Below, one piece after another: positions 9,838 to 19,435 of a stretch of DNA of 64,000 nucleotides (positions within the stretch are counted from its first letter, which is position 1; every line of letters starts with the position of its first letter). The translations under genes were made by a program, and so were the position numbers. Under the pieces are notes generated by a model that searched no databases, was not told where the DNA came from, and was given only the letters and a program-made list of their open reading frames with translations. The DNA is taken from contig CAVSNF010000020.1 of assembly GCA_963729195.1 (NCBI GenBank), positions 186,001-250,000 of the forward strand, read 5' to 3'. Source of the DNA: CAVPTL01 sp963729195 (GTDB lineage Bacteria; Actinomycetota; Thermoleophilia; Gaiellales; JAICJC01).

Positions 9838-10678
9838 ATGCCTGAAGACCCGCGCCGCGCACGCTTCCGCGAGCTCCACGCCCGCCAGGGCATCTTCGTC
9901 ATGCCCAACGCATTCGATGTCGGCTCGGCCAAGCTGCTGGCGTCGCTGGGGTGCGAGGCGCTGGCGACCACCAGCGCCGGCTTTGCCTGGTCGCTGGGGC
10001 GCGACGACCAGCAGGTGACCCGCGACGAGCTGGTCGCGCATGTGGCGGCGATCGCGGCAGCCACCGCGCTGCCGCTCTCGGTCGACAGCGAGCGCTGCTT
10101 CGCCGACGACCCCGCCGGGGTGGCGGAGACGGTGCGGATGCTGGCCGCGGCCGGTGCCGCCGGGCTGCTCGATCGAGGACTACGACCCCGCCACCGACTC
10201 GATCGACGAGGTCGGCCGCGCGGCCGAGCGGGTGGCCGCCGCCGCGGCCGCCGCGCACGAGGGCGATGCGATGGTGCTGACCGCGCGGGCCGAGAACCTG
10301 CTGCACGACGTCGAGGATCTGGAGGACACGATCGCCAGGCTGCAGGCCTACCGGGCCGCCGGCGCCGACGTGGTGTACGCCCCCGGGCTGACGTCGATGG
10401 CCGAGATCTCGGCGGTGGTGACCGCAGGTCGGACGCGCCGGTCAACGTGCTGATGCTGCCCGGGGTGCCCAAGGTCGACGAGCTGGCGAAGCTGGGCGTG
10501 CGCCGCGTCTCCACCGGCGTCGCTGCTTGCCGAGCGCCGCCTACGGCGCGTATGCTCAGCGGGCTGCCCGCGAGCTGCTCGAGCTGGGTACCGCCGGGAT
10601 ATGTCCGCAGCGCGCTTGAGTGCCGACGAGAGAGCCGCGGCATTCGGACGCGCACGCACCGTAGGATGTGCGCCGTGA
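9838..10678 (+). CDS. Isocitrate lyase/PEP mutase family protein
   Basis: About 280 aa, starting at ATG 9838 with AACTGT 6 nt upstream, a possible leaderless start. The N-terminus MPNAFDVGSAKLLASLGCEA matches the C-C-bond-lyase/PEP-mutase superfamily; later segments LPLSVDSERCFAD (Asp), IEDYDP (Glu-Asp) and VLTARAENLL carry the Mg-binding and catalytic region, and ADVVYAPGLTSMAEI is also typical. The usual KKCGH-type loop is replaced around DSERCFAD, as in the PEP-phosphonomutase-like branch whose substrates are mostly unknown. Frame changes occur near 10165, 10430 and 10525. The stop TGA 10676-10678 overlaps the next GTG start. Confidence 0.8.
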
Positions 10679-11716
10679 AGCTCCGCGCCCTGGCCTCGTG
10701 GCCGTTCTGCTGCTGATCGGCGACAGCACTCGTTCGCCGTTGCCCTGGGCACCGCCTCCGGCGCCACCGCCAGGCCGCTTCTGCCCTCGCGGGTGTACGC
10801 GCCCTACTTCGAGACCTGGCGGCCGGCCGGGATCACACTGGTCGCCAAGCACTCGGGCGTGCGCTACTTCACGCTCGCGTTCGTGGAGGCCACCTCGCGC
10901 ACCTCGTGCGTGCCGGCCTGGAACGGCGACCCGACGCAGACCGTCGCCGGCGGGCGCTACCTCTCTGGGATCGCGACGCTGCGGTCGATGGGCGGCGACG
11001 TGGTGCCGTCGTTCGGCGGCTACAGCGCCGACCACGGCGGCACCGAGATCGGTGACTCGTGCCACTCGCTGTCCGATCTGGTGGCGGCCTACAAGTCGGT
11101 GATCACGACCCTCGACGTCACCCGCCTGGACATGGACGTGGAGGATCTCTCACTGGGCCGCACGGCTGCGATCGACCGTCGCAACAAGGCGCTCCGGCAG
11201 GTCGAGAACTGGGCCCGAAACAACGGTCGCAAGCTCCAGGTCGAGTACACCCTGCCGACCACGCCGCATGGGCTCGAGGCAGACGCGCTGGCGGTGCTCA
11301 AGAACGCCAAGGCCAACGGCACCCGGGTGGACGTCGTCAACATCATGACCTTCGACTACTACGACGGCAAGACCACCCGCATGGGCGCGGCTGCGATCAG
11401 CGCCGCCAAGGGGCTGCACGCCCAGCTGCAGCGGCTCTATCCGCACCGCACCGCGGCAGCGCTGTGGGCGATGGAGGGAAACACGGTGCTGCCCGGCATC
11501 GACGACTACCCGGCCAAGACCGAGGTCACCCACCTGCCCGACGTCAAGGCGCTGCGGGCGTTTGCCAAGAAGGTCGGGATCTCCACGCTGAGCGCGTGGG
11601 CGGTGCAGCGCGACAACGGCGGCTGCCCGGGAGTGATCGACTCCGATCACTGCTCCGGGCTCAAGCAGGCGCCGTGGGCGTTCAGCAAGCAGCTGATCCC
11701 GTTCACGCGGCGCTAG
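10675..11716 (+). CDS. Secreted GH18-like (chitinase-family) protein
   Basis: About 345 aa. GTG 10675 overlaps the previous stop (GTGA). The N-terminus looks like a signal peptide but needs a frame change near 10700 and another near 10770. The mature part begins RVYAPYFETWRPAG and has GGDVVPSFGGYSADHGG and the catalytic strand RLDMDVEDL, which retains the D-x-D-x-E triad of GH18, then VVNIMTFDYYDGK and a late Trp in LSAWAVQRDNGG. GH18 enzymes of this branch cleave beta-1,4-GlcNAc polymers outside the cell. No carbohydrate-binding module is present. Chitin or another GlcNAc polymer is the likely target, but activity cannot be told from sequence. Confidence 0.83.
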
Positions 11717-11754
11717 AGCAAAGGATCTGAGTCGCCGAGCGCGAACGTGACCGC

Positions 11755-12084
11755 ATGCCTGCGCTTGAATCCACCCGGACCGAGCCGCGCTCGCTGAGGC
11801 CGCGGGCGCTGGTCGCGTCGCTCTTGATGTGCCTGGTGATCGGGGTGGCGGTGGTGGTCGGCCTGTACGCGATGGGCAATCCCAACAATGTCCGCTTCTC
11901 CGCACCCTGGCCGGTGCTGGCAGAGGTGCTCGCGGCCGCCGCGGTGATCACATTGGGATTCGTGGGGCACGCCCGGCCGGGCCGGGGCGGATGGGCGCTC
12001 TTTGCCGCGGGAGTGGTGCTCGCGACGCTGGCAGTGGTGGCATTGGGCTGGGTCGGGTTCGCGCTCAGCTTCAACGCACACTGA
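11755..12084 (+). CDS. Small three-helix membrane protein, unknown function
   Basis: 109 aa, ATG 11755, intact. After a charged N-terminus there are three hydrophobic helices (LLMCLVIGVAVVVGLYA near residues 23-40, VLAEVLAAAAVITLGFV near 54-70, and FAAGVVLATLAVVALGWVGF near 83-102). No known domain recognised. It lies between the GH18 and GH38 genes on the same strand with short gaps. Confidence 0.6.
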   Translation: MPALESTRTEPRSLRPRALVASLLMCLVIGVAVVVGLYAMGNPNNVRFSAPWPVLAEVLAAAAVITLGFVGHARPGRGGWALFAAGVVLATLAVVALGWVGFALSFNAH

Positions 12085-12093
12085 CCCGTCCTC

Positions 12094-12099
12094 TATCGT
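12094..12099 (+). promoter_or_regulatory. -10 box (TATCGT) of the alpha-mannosidase gene
   Basis: TATCGT ends 9 nt before ATG 12109 and there is no Shine-Dalgarno sequence in between. This fits the leaderless or near-leaderless arrangement seen at many starts in this window. Confidence 0.4.
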
Positions 12100-12108
12100 C
12101 TGGCGACG

Positions 12109-15091
12109 ATGCTTCGCCATCCCGTCTACACCCGCACCCGCATCGCCCAGGTGGGCGAGCGGATCGCGGCGCATATCTACCCCGAGTGGTGTGATCCCGA
12201 CAGCCTGATGGTGTCGGGCCCGGTCGATCGGATCTCGCTGGAGGAGGCCGAGCAGCTTGCCTACCGCGACGCCAAGCTGGGCGAGCAGTTCGGGCCGCTG
12301 TGGACGACCTTCTGGTTTCGGATCGGGGCGACGGTGCCACCCGAGTGGGCCGGCCACCGAGTCGATCTGCTGTGGGTGACCCACTCCGAGGCGACGCTGT
12401 GGATCGGCGGCCGCTCGATCCAGGGGCTCAACACCAGCCACGAAGGGCCCCGCCCCGATGCGCTGCTGCTCGAGCAGGCCGCCGGGGGCGAGCAGCTCGA
12501 GCTGCGGATCGAGCTGGCATGCAACGGCAAGTTCGGATCGCTCGACCGGCCCTACGCGACGGTCGAGCCGGTGGTGCTCGACCGCTGCCACATCGCCCGG
12601 TTCGATCCCCAGGCGTGGCAGCTTCACCACGACTTCGACGTGCTGCGGCGGCTCGAGGCCGACGCGCCCAACGGGCTCGACCCGACCTGGGCGGGCGAGC
12701 TCCTGTCCGAGCTCAACCGCTTCTGCAACGTGTGGGCCGAGCACGACCGCAGCACCTGGGAGGAGGCCTCAGACATCCTCCAGCGCCTGCTGCTGCGCCG
12801 AAACGCGTCGGTGGTGCACGAGCTCTCGGCGATCGGGCATGCCCATATCGACACCGCCTGGCTGTGGCCGCTCGAGGAGACGCATCGCAAGCTGGTGCGC
12901 AGCTTCAGCTCCCAGACCGCCTACATGGCCCGCTATCCCGAGTTTCGGTTCTGCTGCTCGCAGGCCTACCAGTACGACTGGGTGCGGCGAGCACAACCCC
13001 GACCTGTACGACCGCATCCGGCATCGAGCCGCTGCCGGGCAGTGGGTGCCGGTGGGCGGCACCTGGGTGGAGCCCGACTGCAACCTGCCCTCGGGCGAGT
13101 CGCTGGTGCGCCAGTTCCTGTTCGGCCAGCGGTTCTTCGAGCGCGAGTTCGGCCGCCGCCACCGCGAGTTCTGGAATCCCGACGTGTTCGGCTACAACGG
13201 CCAGCTGCCCCAGATCATGCGCGGCGCCGGCATCGACCGGTTCCTCACCCAGAAGCTCTCCTGGAACCGGTTCAACGCTCCCGCACACCACACCTTCACC
13301 TGGCAGGGCATCGACGGGTCTGAGGTGCTGGCCCATTTCCCGCCGGCCGACACCTACAACGCCACCGCCGAGATCGAGGAGCTGCGCCGGAACGCGCGCA
13401 ACTACAAGGATCACGACTACTCCCACCGCAGCCTGCTGGTGTTCGGGTTCGGCGACGGGGGTGGCGGGCCCACGCCGACCATGCTGGAGACGCTGCGCCG
13501 CGCCCGCGACCTGCAGGGCGTGCCGCGCACCACGATCCAGACGCCGGACGACTTCTTCACCGCGCTGGAAGCCGACGCCGTCGACCGGCCGACGATCGTG
13601 GGCGAGCTCTACTTCGAGTATCACCGCGGCACCTACACCACTCAGGCGGCGGTCAAGCGCGGCAACCGCGAGGGCGAGCGGGCGCTGCACGACGCCGAGC
13701 TGCTGTCGGCGGTGGCCGGGCGGGTGGGCGACGGCGAGCATCCCGCCGAGCAACTGGGTCAGGCGTGGCAGCTGCTGCTGCTGAACCAGTTTCACGACAT
13801 CCTGCCCGGCTCGTCGATCGGGCAGGTGTACGAGCGCACCCGCGCCGAGCACGCCGAGGTGGTGTCGGTCGCCGAGGCGGTGACCGCCGACGCGCTGGCG
13901 CTGCTGAAGGGCGATGGGCCGGGTGCGACTCCGGTCAACACGCTGGGGGTGGCGCGAGCCGGCGTGGCCGACCACCCTGATGGAGAGCTGGTGTGGGTGG
14001 AGGCGCCGGCCTGCGGCTTCGGTGCGGTGGCCGCCGCTCCGGCCGCGGTGACCGTCTCCGACGGGCCGGGTGCGATCGTGCTCGAGAACGGCCGGCTGCG
14101 GGCCGAGCTGGGGCGCGACGGCCGGCTGCACTCGCTGATCTTGCTGGAGAGCGGGGTGGAGGCGCTGGCAGAGCCGGGCAACCGGCTGCAGCTGTATGAC
14201 GATCGCCCGACTGCGTTCGACGCCTGGGACATCGACCCGTTCCACCTCGAGACGGTCGCCGACACGCCCGCCGGCGGAGTCGGTCGCGGTCGTCTCGCAG
14301 AGCCCGCTGCGGGCCGAGGTCGCGATCGAGTGGCGGTTCGGGCAGGCCAGCAGCATGCGCCAGATCGTGCGTCTGGACGCCGGCTCCGACCGGCTCGAGT
14401 TTCACTGCGACGCCGACTGGCACGAGCAGCACACGCTGCTCAAGGTGCTGTTCCCGGTGGCGGTGCGCAGCGCCGACGCGACGTATCAGATGCAGTTTGG
14501 GCACACCCAGCGGCCGACGCACTACTCGACCAGTCACGATCTTGCCCGCTACGAGGTGCCCGGGCATCGCTTCGCCGACCTGTCGGAATATGGATTTGGC
14601 GTCGCACTTCTGACAGACTGCAAGTACGGCTACTCGACGTACCAGAATCAGATGCGGATCAGCCTGCTGCGCTCCCCGACCGCGCCCGACCCCGAGGCGG
14701 ACATCGGTCGGCACCAGTTCGCCTACGCCGTCATGCCGCACTCAGGCGGCTGGCGCGAGGCTGGAGTGGTGGCCGAGGCGGCCGGTTTCGAGACTCCGCT
14801 CCGATGGGTCTCCGGCGCCGCCGCCCCGCACTCCTGGTTTACGGTCGACGATCCCAACCTTGTGCTCGACACGGTCAAGCGGGCCGAAGACTCCGACGCG
14901 TTGGTGCTGAGGCTGTACGAGGCCCATGGCGGCCGCGGCGTCGCCCGCCTCCGGGTGGGGCTGCCGTTCCGCAGCGCCGAGCTGTGCAACCTGCTCGAGG
15001 ACCCCGGCGCCGAGCTGCGCGTGGGCGACGACCAGATCGAGCTGCCCTACCTGCCCCACCAGATCCTGAGCGTGCTGGTGACGGTGAATAA
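12109..15091 (+). CDS. Alpha-mannosidase, glycoside hydrolase family 38
   Basis: About 990 aa, a normal length for GH38. ATG 12109 begins MLRHPVYTRTRIAQVGERIA. The family signatures are IGHAHIDTAWLWPLEETHRK (zinc His and Asp), WNPDVFGYNGQLPQIMRGAG carrying the nucleophile-region Asp, and LLLNQFHDILPGSSI with the zinc-binding HD. The C-terminal beta domains follow. Frame changes are needed near 12990 and 14275. The enzyme removes alpha-mannosyl residues from glycans or oligosaccharides; no signal peptide is seen, so it is probably cytoplasmic and acts on imported glycan fragments. The end is odd: the reading frame runs into a palindromic element and past it, but one added base just before it would end the protein in Gly-Glu at the element's TAA (15089-15091), as in other genes here. 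Confidence 0.87.
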
Positions 15092-15117
15092 ATGGTGCCA
15101 GGCACCGTTTATTCACC
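15083..15117. repeat. Palindromic 3'-end element, copy A
   Basis: Core GGTGCCAGGCACC (15094-15106) flanked by GGTGAATAAA (15083-15092) and TTTATTCACC (15108-15117), a near-perfect inverted repeat with one T/G mismatch. It lies exactly between the 3' ends of the converging GH38 and ABC-ATPase genes. A further partial flank repeat (TTCACC) follows at 15121. It could act as a bidirectional terminator or be a REP-like mobile repeat. Confidence 0.8.
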
Positions 15118-15121
15118 CTAT

Positions 15122-16255
15122 TCACCTGATGGCGGCGCCTGATTCGGGGTCGAAGAAGTACAGGCGGTCGAGGTCGACGGAGAGGTTGATGGGCTCGCCG
15201 TCGGTGATGGCGGCGCGGCGCTCCAGGCGGGCGGTGGCGTTCTGCGATCCGACCGAGCCCAGGTCGAGGTAGACCACCAGCTCTGATCCCAGCGACTCCA
15301 CCCGGCTGGGTGTGACCGTAACCACGCCGTCGGCTCCGGGCCGGGCCGTCTCGCCCTCGCCGAAGTCCTCCGGCCGGATTCCCAGAGTGACCACCCGGCC
15401 GGCGTACTCGGCCAAGCCCGGCCGCCGCGCCATCAACGCCGGCAGGATCGCCAGCCGTGACTCACCGAACACCACTTCGAGCCCGCCGTCGACCGACTCC
15501 AGGCGGGCGTCCAGCAGGTTCATGGCCGGAGAGCCGATGAATCCCGCCACGAAGGCGTTGACCGGATCGTCGTACATCTCGTCGGGGGTGCCCAGCTGCT
15601 GCAACACGCCGTCGCGCAGGATCGCGACCCGGTCACCCATCGTCATGGCCTCGGTCTGATCGTGGGTCACATACAGCGTCGGGGCTGCGATCCGGCGCTG
15701 CACCCGGATGATCTCGCCGCGCATCTCGACCCGCAGCTTGGCATCGAGGTTCGAGAGCGGCTCGTCCATCAGAAACGCGGCCGGCTCGCGCACGATCGCG
15801 CGGCCCATCGCCACCCGCTGGCGCTGGCCGCCGGAGAGCTGCTTGGGCTTTCGATCGAGCAGGTCGTCCAGGCCCAGCATGCCCGCGGCCTCGTCCACCC
15901 GGCGGCGGATCTCGTCCTTGGGCGTGTGCGCCATCTTGAGGCCGAAGGCCATGTTGTTTCGCACCGACATGTGCGCATACAGCGCGTAGTTCTGGAACAC
16001 CATGGCGATATCGCGGTCGCGCGGCGGGAGCTTGGTCACGACCTTCTGGTTGATCCGGATCTCGCCCCCGGTGACCGGCTCGAGCCCCGCGACCATCCGC
16101 AGAGCAGTGGTCTTACCACATCCCGAAGGGCCCACCAGCACCAGAAACTCGCCCGGCTCAACCTCCAGGCTGAGCTCGTTGACCGCGATCACGCCGTTGG
16201 GAAAGACCTTGGTCACTCCCTCCAGGGAGATGGTGCCGGTGCCCTGATCGCTCAT
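15122..16255 (-). CDS. Sugar ABC transporter ATP-binding protein, MalK/UgpC/MsiK type
   Basis: 377 aa, intact, ATG 16255 overlapping the permease stop (ATGA). Walker A is GPSGCGKTT (about 41-49), the Q-loop is in VFQNYALYAHM, the ABC signature is LSGGQRQRVAMGRA, Walker B is AAFLMDEPLSNLDA, and the H-loop is in YVTHDQTEAM. A C-terminal regulatory OB/TOBE domain of about 130 aa contains LGIRPEDFGEG, as in MalK and UgpC. It energises the second sugar transporter (permeases 16252 and 17110, binding protein 17999). Because the first transporter operon lacks an ATPase, this protein could serve both, as MsiK does in Streptomyces; that is inference. Confidence 0.93.
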   Translation of the reverse strand: MSDQGTGTISLEGVTKVFPNGVIAVNELSLEVEPGEFLVLVGPSGCGKTTALRMVAGLEPVTGGEIRINQKVVTKLPPRDRDIAMVFQNYALYAHMSVRNNMAFGLKMAHTPKDEIRRRVDEAAGMLGLDDLLDRKPKQLSGGQRQRVAMGRAIVREPAAFLMDEPLSNLDAKLRVEMRGEIIRVQRRIAAPTLYVTHDQTEAMTMGDRVAILRDGVLQQLGTPDEMYDDPVNAFVAGFIGSPAMNLLDARLESVDGGLEVVFGESRLAILPALMARRPGLAEYAGRVVTLGIRPEDFGEGETARPGADGVVTVTPSRVESLGSELVVYLDLGSVGSQNATARLERRAAITDGEPINLSVDLDRLYFFDPESGAAIR

Positions 16256-17113
16256 GACGACCCCGCCATCACGCCCTGGATGCGGCGATTCAGGAACAGC
16301 GCGATCAGTGCCGGCGGCAGCAGCGCCAGCACGCCGGCGGCCGCCAGCAGCGGGTAGTTGGTGGTGTACTTGCCGACGTACTCGGTGATCAGCACCGTCA
16401 CCGGCTTGGAGTTCTCGGTCGAGGACAGCAGCAGCGGGATCAGGAACTCGCCCCACACCGACAGCACCAGGATCGCGGCCACGGCGGCGATGGCCGAGCT
16501 CATCTGCGGCACCACCACGCGGATGAACGCCTGCCACCTGCGGCAGCCGTCGATCAGCGCCGCCTCCTCGGGTTCGGTCTCCATCTCGCGCACATGGTTG
16601 TACAAAAGCCAGGTGGCAAGCGGCGACAGCGTCGCCACGAACACCATCACCAGCCCGCGCTTGGTGTCGATCAGCTGCAGCCGCGCCATCACCTGGAAGA
16701 GCGCCACCACCACCACGAAGATCGGCACGATCATGGTGGTCAGGGTGGCGTAGAACAGCGCTCGCCCGAACACGAACCGCAGCCGGCCGAAGGCGTAGGC
16801 CGCCATGGTGGAGACGATCAGGGTGACCACCGTGGTGGACACGCGCCAGAATGGCGCTGGTCTTCATCGCCTGGGCGAACACGCCGGCCTCGGTCACGGT
16901 GCCGCCCGACTGCTGGGTGTCGGTGCCCTCGAGCAGCTGGCGATAGGCGTCCACCGAGACCGAGTGCGGCACCCACGCGGTCGGCACCGCGCGCACATCG
17001 ATCTGGCTGGAGACGCTGGTCATCACCCCGAGCACGATCGGGCCGATCGACCACACGATGATCCCCAGGATCGCGATCCAGCGAAGCGCGCGGACTCCCA
17101 GCGTCTCGTTCAT
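16252..17113 (-). CDS. Sugar ABC transporter permease, MalG type
   Basis: About 287 aa, starting MNETLGVRALRWIAILGIIV at ATG 17113 and ending at the ATGA overlap with the ATPase gene. One frame change is needed near 16845. The remainder shows six-helix permease structure, including MIVPIFVVVVALFQVMARLQ, the EAA loop EAALIDGCRRWQAFIRVVVP, VWGEFLIPLLLSS and a C-terminal RRIQGVMAGSS typical of MalG/UgpE. It overlaps the upstream permease stop. It works with the 17110 permease as the membrane channel. Confidence 0.9.
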
Positions 17114-18002
17114 GCCGTCGCCTTCCGCAGGCCCGAGCACGTACAGGCATCCGAACAGCGCCGTCACTCCCGCGAGCAGGAACGCAAGCGCCGTGCCGTG
17201 GGCGAAGTCGGCCTCCACGAAGGTGGTGTTGTACACCTGGATCAGGATCGAGCGGGTGTTGAGCGCGGTGCCGTTGAGCACGTAGATCTCGTCGAAGATC
17301 GCGATCGCCAGCAGCGTGCCGATCGTGAGCGCCACCGCGATCGAGGGGCGCAGCAGCGGGAAGGTGATGTAGCGAAACTGCCGCCACGGGTTGGCGCCGT
17401 CGACCGACGAGGCGTTGTAGACCTCCTCGGGGATGCTCTGCAGCCCGGCGATCAGGATCAGGCTGACCAGCGGCAGCACGCCCCACACGTGCACGAGGGT
17501 GATGAAGGCGATCGCCCAGCGGCCGCTTGCCATCCACACGTGCGGCTCGCTGATCACGTGCAGGTGCAGCAGCGCGCTGTTGAGAAAGCCGTTGTCGGGG
17601 TCGAAGATGCGCCGCCACAGCACTCCGCTGACGACCGACGGCAGCGCCCACGGCAGCACCAGGATCGCCAGCACGATGCCGCGCCCGCGGAAGATCCGGT
17701 GCAGCGTGACGGCGATGATGATGCCCAGCACCAGCTCCATCGACACCGCCAGGACCACGTACTCGAAGGTGTGCTTGATCGCGTTGATCGACTCGGGATC
17801 GTGGATGTCCTGGCGATAGTTGCGCAAGCCCGACGTAGCGCTTCGGCTGGCCGTACAGGCCCGATGACTGGATGCTCTGCTGGAACCCGCGGATCAGGGG
17901 GTAGATGATGAGGCCGCCGACCGCGAGCACGGCCGGCGCCACCATCAGCAGTCCCAGGGTCGTCGACTCGTGGTCGCGCAGCCAGGCCCGCACGTCACTC
18001 AA
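17110..18002 (-). CDS. Sugar ABC transporter permease, MalF type
   Basis: About 298 aa. The start is taken as TTG 18002, overlapping the binding-protein stop (TTGA); GTG 17993 is the alternative. It begins MSDVRAWLRDHESTTLGLLM. Frame changes occur near 17825 and near 17140; the latter restores a stop (TGA 17112-17110) overlapping the next ATG. Visible are LPWALPSVVSGVLWRRIFDP (MalF-type), GVLPLVSLILIAGLQSIPEE and the EAA loop NASSVDGANPWRQFRYITFP. Without the correction the frame runs straight into the next permease, which is an artefact rather than a fusion. Confidence 0.88.
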
Positions 18003-19332
18003 CCATCAATCGATGTCGCATCGATCAGTTCTGCGGCGTCCTGTTTGGCCTTGGTCGCGAGCTGGGACAGCGCATCCTGGACACTCATATCGCCCCTGAC
18101 GGCCGCGTTCAGCAGGCCCTGGGCGTCCGAGCTGAACGCCGAGTACCAGACCGGCGCGCCCTGCGGGAACAGCGGCTTCACCTTGGTGGCCTCCTGCGCG
18201 ATCACCTCGCCGCCCTGCGAGCTGCACCGTCGTCGGCGAGCTTCTTCAGCACCGAGGCGCCGCAGGGCAGGTTGCCTTCCTTCTTGTAGATCAGGATCGA
18301 GTTGTCGGTCTTCTGCCACCACTTGATGAACGCCGCGGCGGCTTCGGGATGCTTGGCGGTGGTCGGGATCGACAGGCCTTCGGGCAGTCCGAACGACGCG
18401 CCGGGGCCGTCCACGCCGGGCACCAGCGCCGGGGGCGACATCGCCGGCGATCTGCGACTGGCTCGGGGTCGTTGGCGGTGGCGAGGCTGCCGGGGCTGCT
18501 GGCGAGGACGATCGCGTTCTCGCCGGCGTAGAACTTGTCGGAGGTCGGAGTGTCGTCCTGCGACACCGACCCGGGCGAGACCCAGCCCTTCTTGATCGCG
18601 TCGACCTCCCACTGCAGCGCCTGGTAGCCGGCCGAGCCGGGCTTGTCGAACTCGGGGTTGAAGTTCTCGTCGAACAGCTGGCCGCCGTTAGCGAGCGTCA
18701 GCAGGTACCAGGGAGTGACGCCACCCTCGGTGGCCGCCATCGGGATCGCGATCGGGTACTTCACGCCCGATGCCTTGAGCTTCTCGGCCGCCTGTGCCCA
18801 GCTCGGCGAAGCGTCTTCGGGAACTCGGTGATGCCCGGCCTGCGCGAACATCGCCTTGTTGTAGATCGAGATGCGGAAGTCGTTGGAGAAGCAGGCGGCG
18901 TACGTCTTGCCGCCCGACTGGAACGCCGCGTCGATGGCCGACAGGTCGGTCATCAGCGCGGGGGGCAGCATGCCCTCGAGCGGCTGCACCCACTTGGCGC
19001 CGGCGAACTGGCCGGTGAACGACCAGTCGAACTCGGCCACGTCGGCGACGTAGGTCTGGGCGGTGTTGGCCACCACCAGCTTGTTGTGGGTCTGATCCCA
19101 GCCGGTGACGACGTAGTTGACCTTGACGCCGGTCGCCTTCGTGAACGAGTCGATCACGCTCTGCGGGATCTTGTACGGCACCAGCACGGTGATGGTCTGG
19201 CCTTTGATCGAGCCGCTCGAGGCCGGCGCCGAGCTGTCCGAGCTGCTGCTGCGAGCCGCAGGCCGCGGCGGTGGCCGCCAGGCAGGACGCAGCCGCGAGC
19301 ACCGCGACGAGACGCTTGCTTCCATTCAACAC
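17999..19332 (-). CDS. ABC transporter sugar-binding lipoprotein, second system
   Basis: About 445 aa. GTG 19332 is preferred: GGAAGG lies 8 nt upstream and a lipoprotein signal follows (KRLVAVLAAASCLAATAAAC, lipobox Cys near residue 25). Frame changes occur near 19230, 18815, 18450 and 18225. The mature part includes ITVLVPYKIPQSVIDSFTKA, FSNDFRISIYNKAMFAQAG and AATEGGVTPWYLLTLANGG, typical of CUT1 binding proteins. It is the first gene of a four-gene transporter operon (binding protein, two permeases, ATPase), all joined by 4-nt overlaps, and is divergent from the amine oxidase gene. Confidence 0.88.
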
Positions 19333-19435
19333 GATGTACCTTCCGTCGGGCGCTCGACCCCACCGTCGGCCGCAGGATTTACCAGGAGCGGTTCACAGTC
19401 GCCGCAACCAGCGATTTCGCGATACTAGGGAATCG

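Noticed and set aside
15092..15272. Apparent 60-residue C-terminal extension of the GH38 mannosidase running antisense through the ATPase gene
   Set aside because: It reads through the palindrome and the opposite gene's coding strand with no domain; a one-base slip before the stop is more likely.
15122..17827. A single 901-codon open frame joining permease and ATPase
   Set aside because: It results from frame slips: each gene has its own start, family length and ATGA junction. Not a natural fusion.
16358..17908. Long plus-strand open frames opposite the second transporter's permease genes
   Set aside because: Shadows of membrane-protein genes on the other strand, rich in His/Arg/Gln without recognisable folds.
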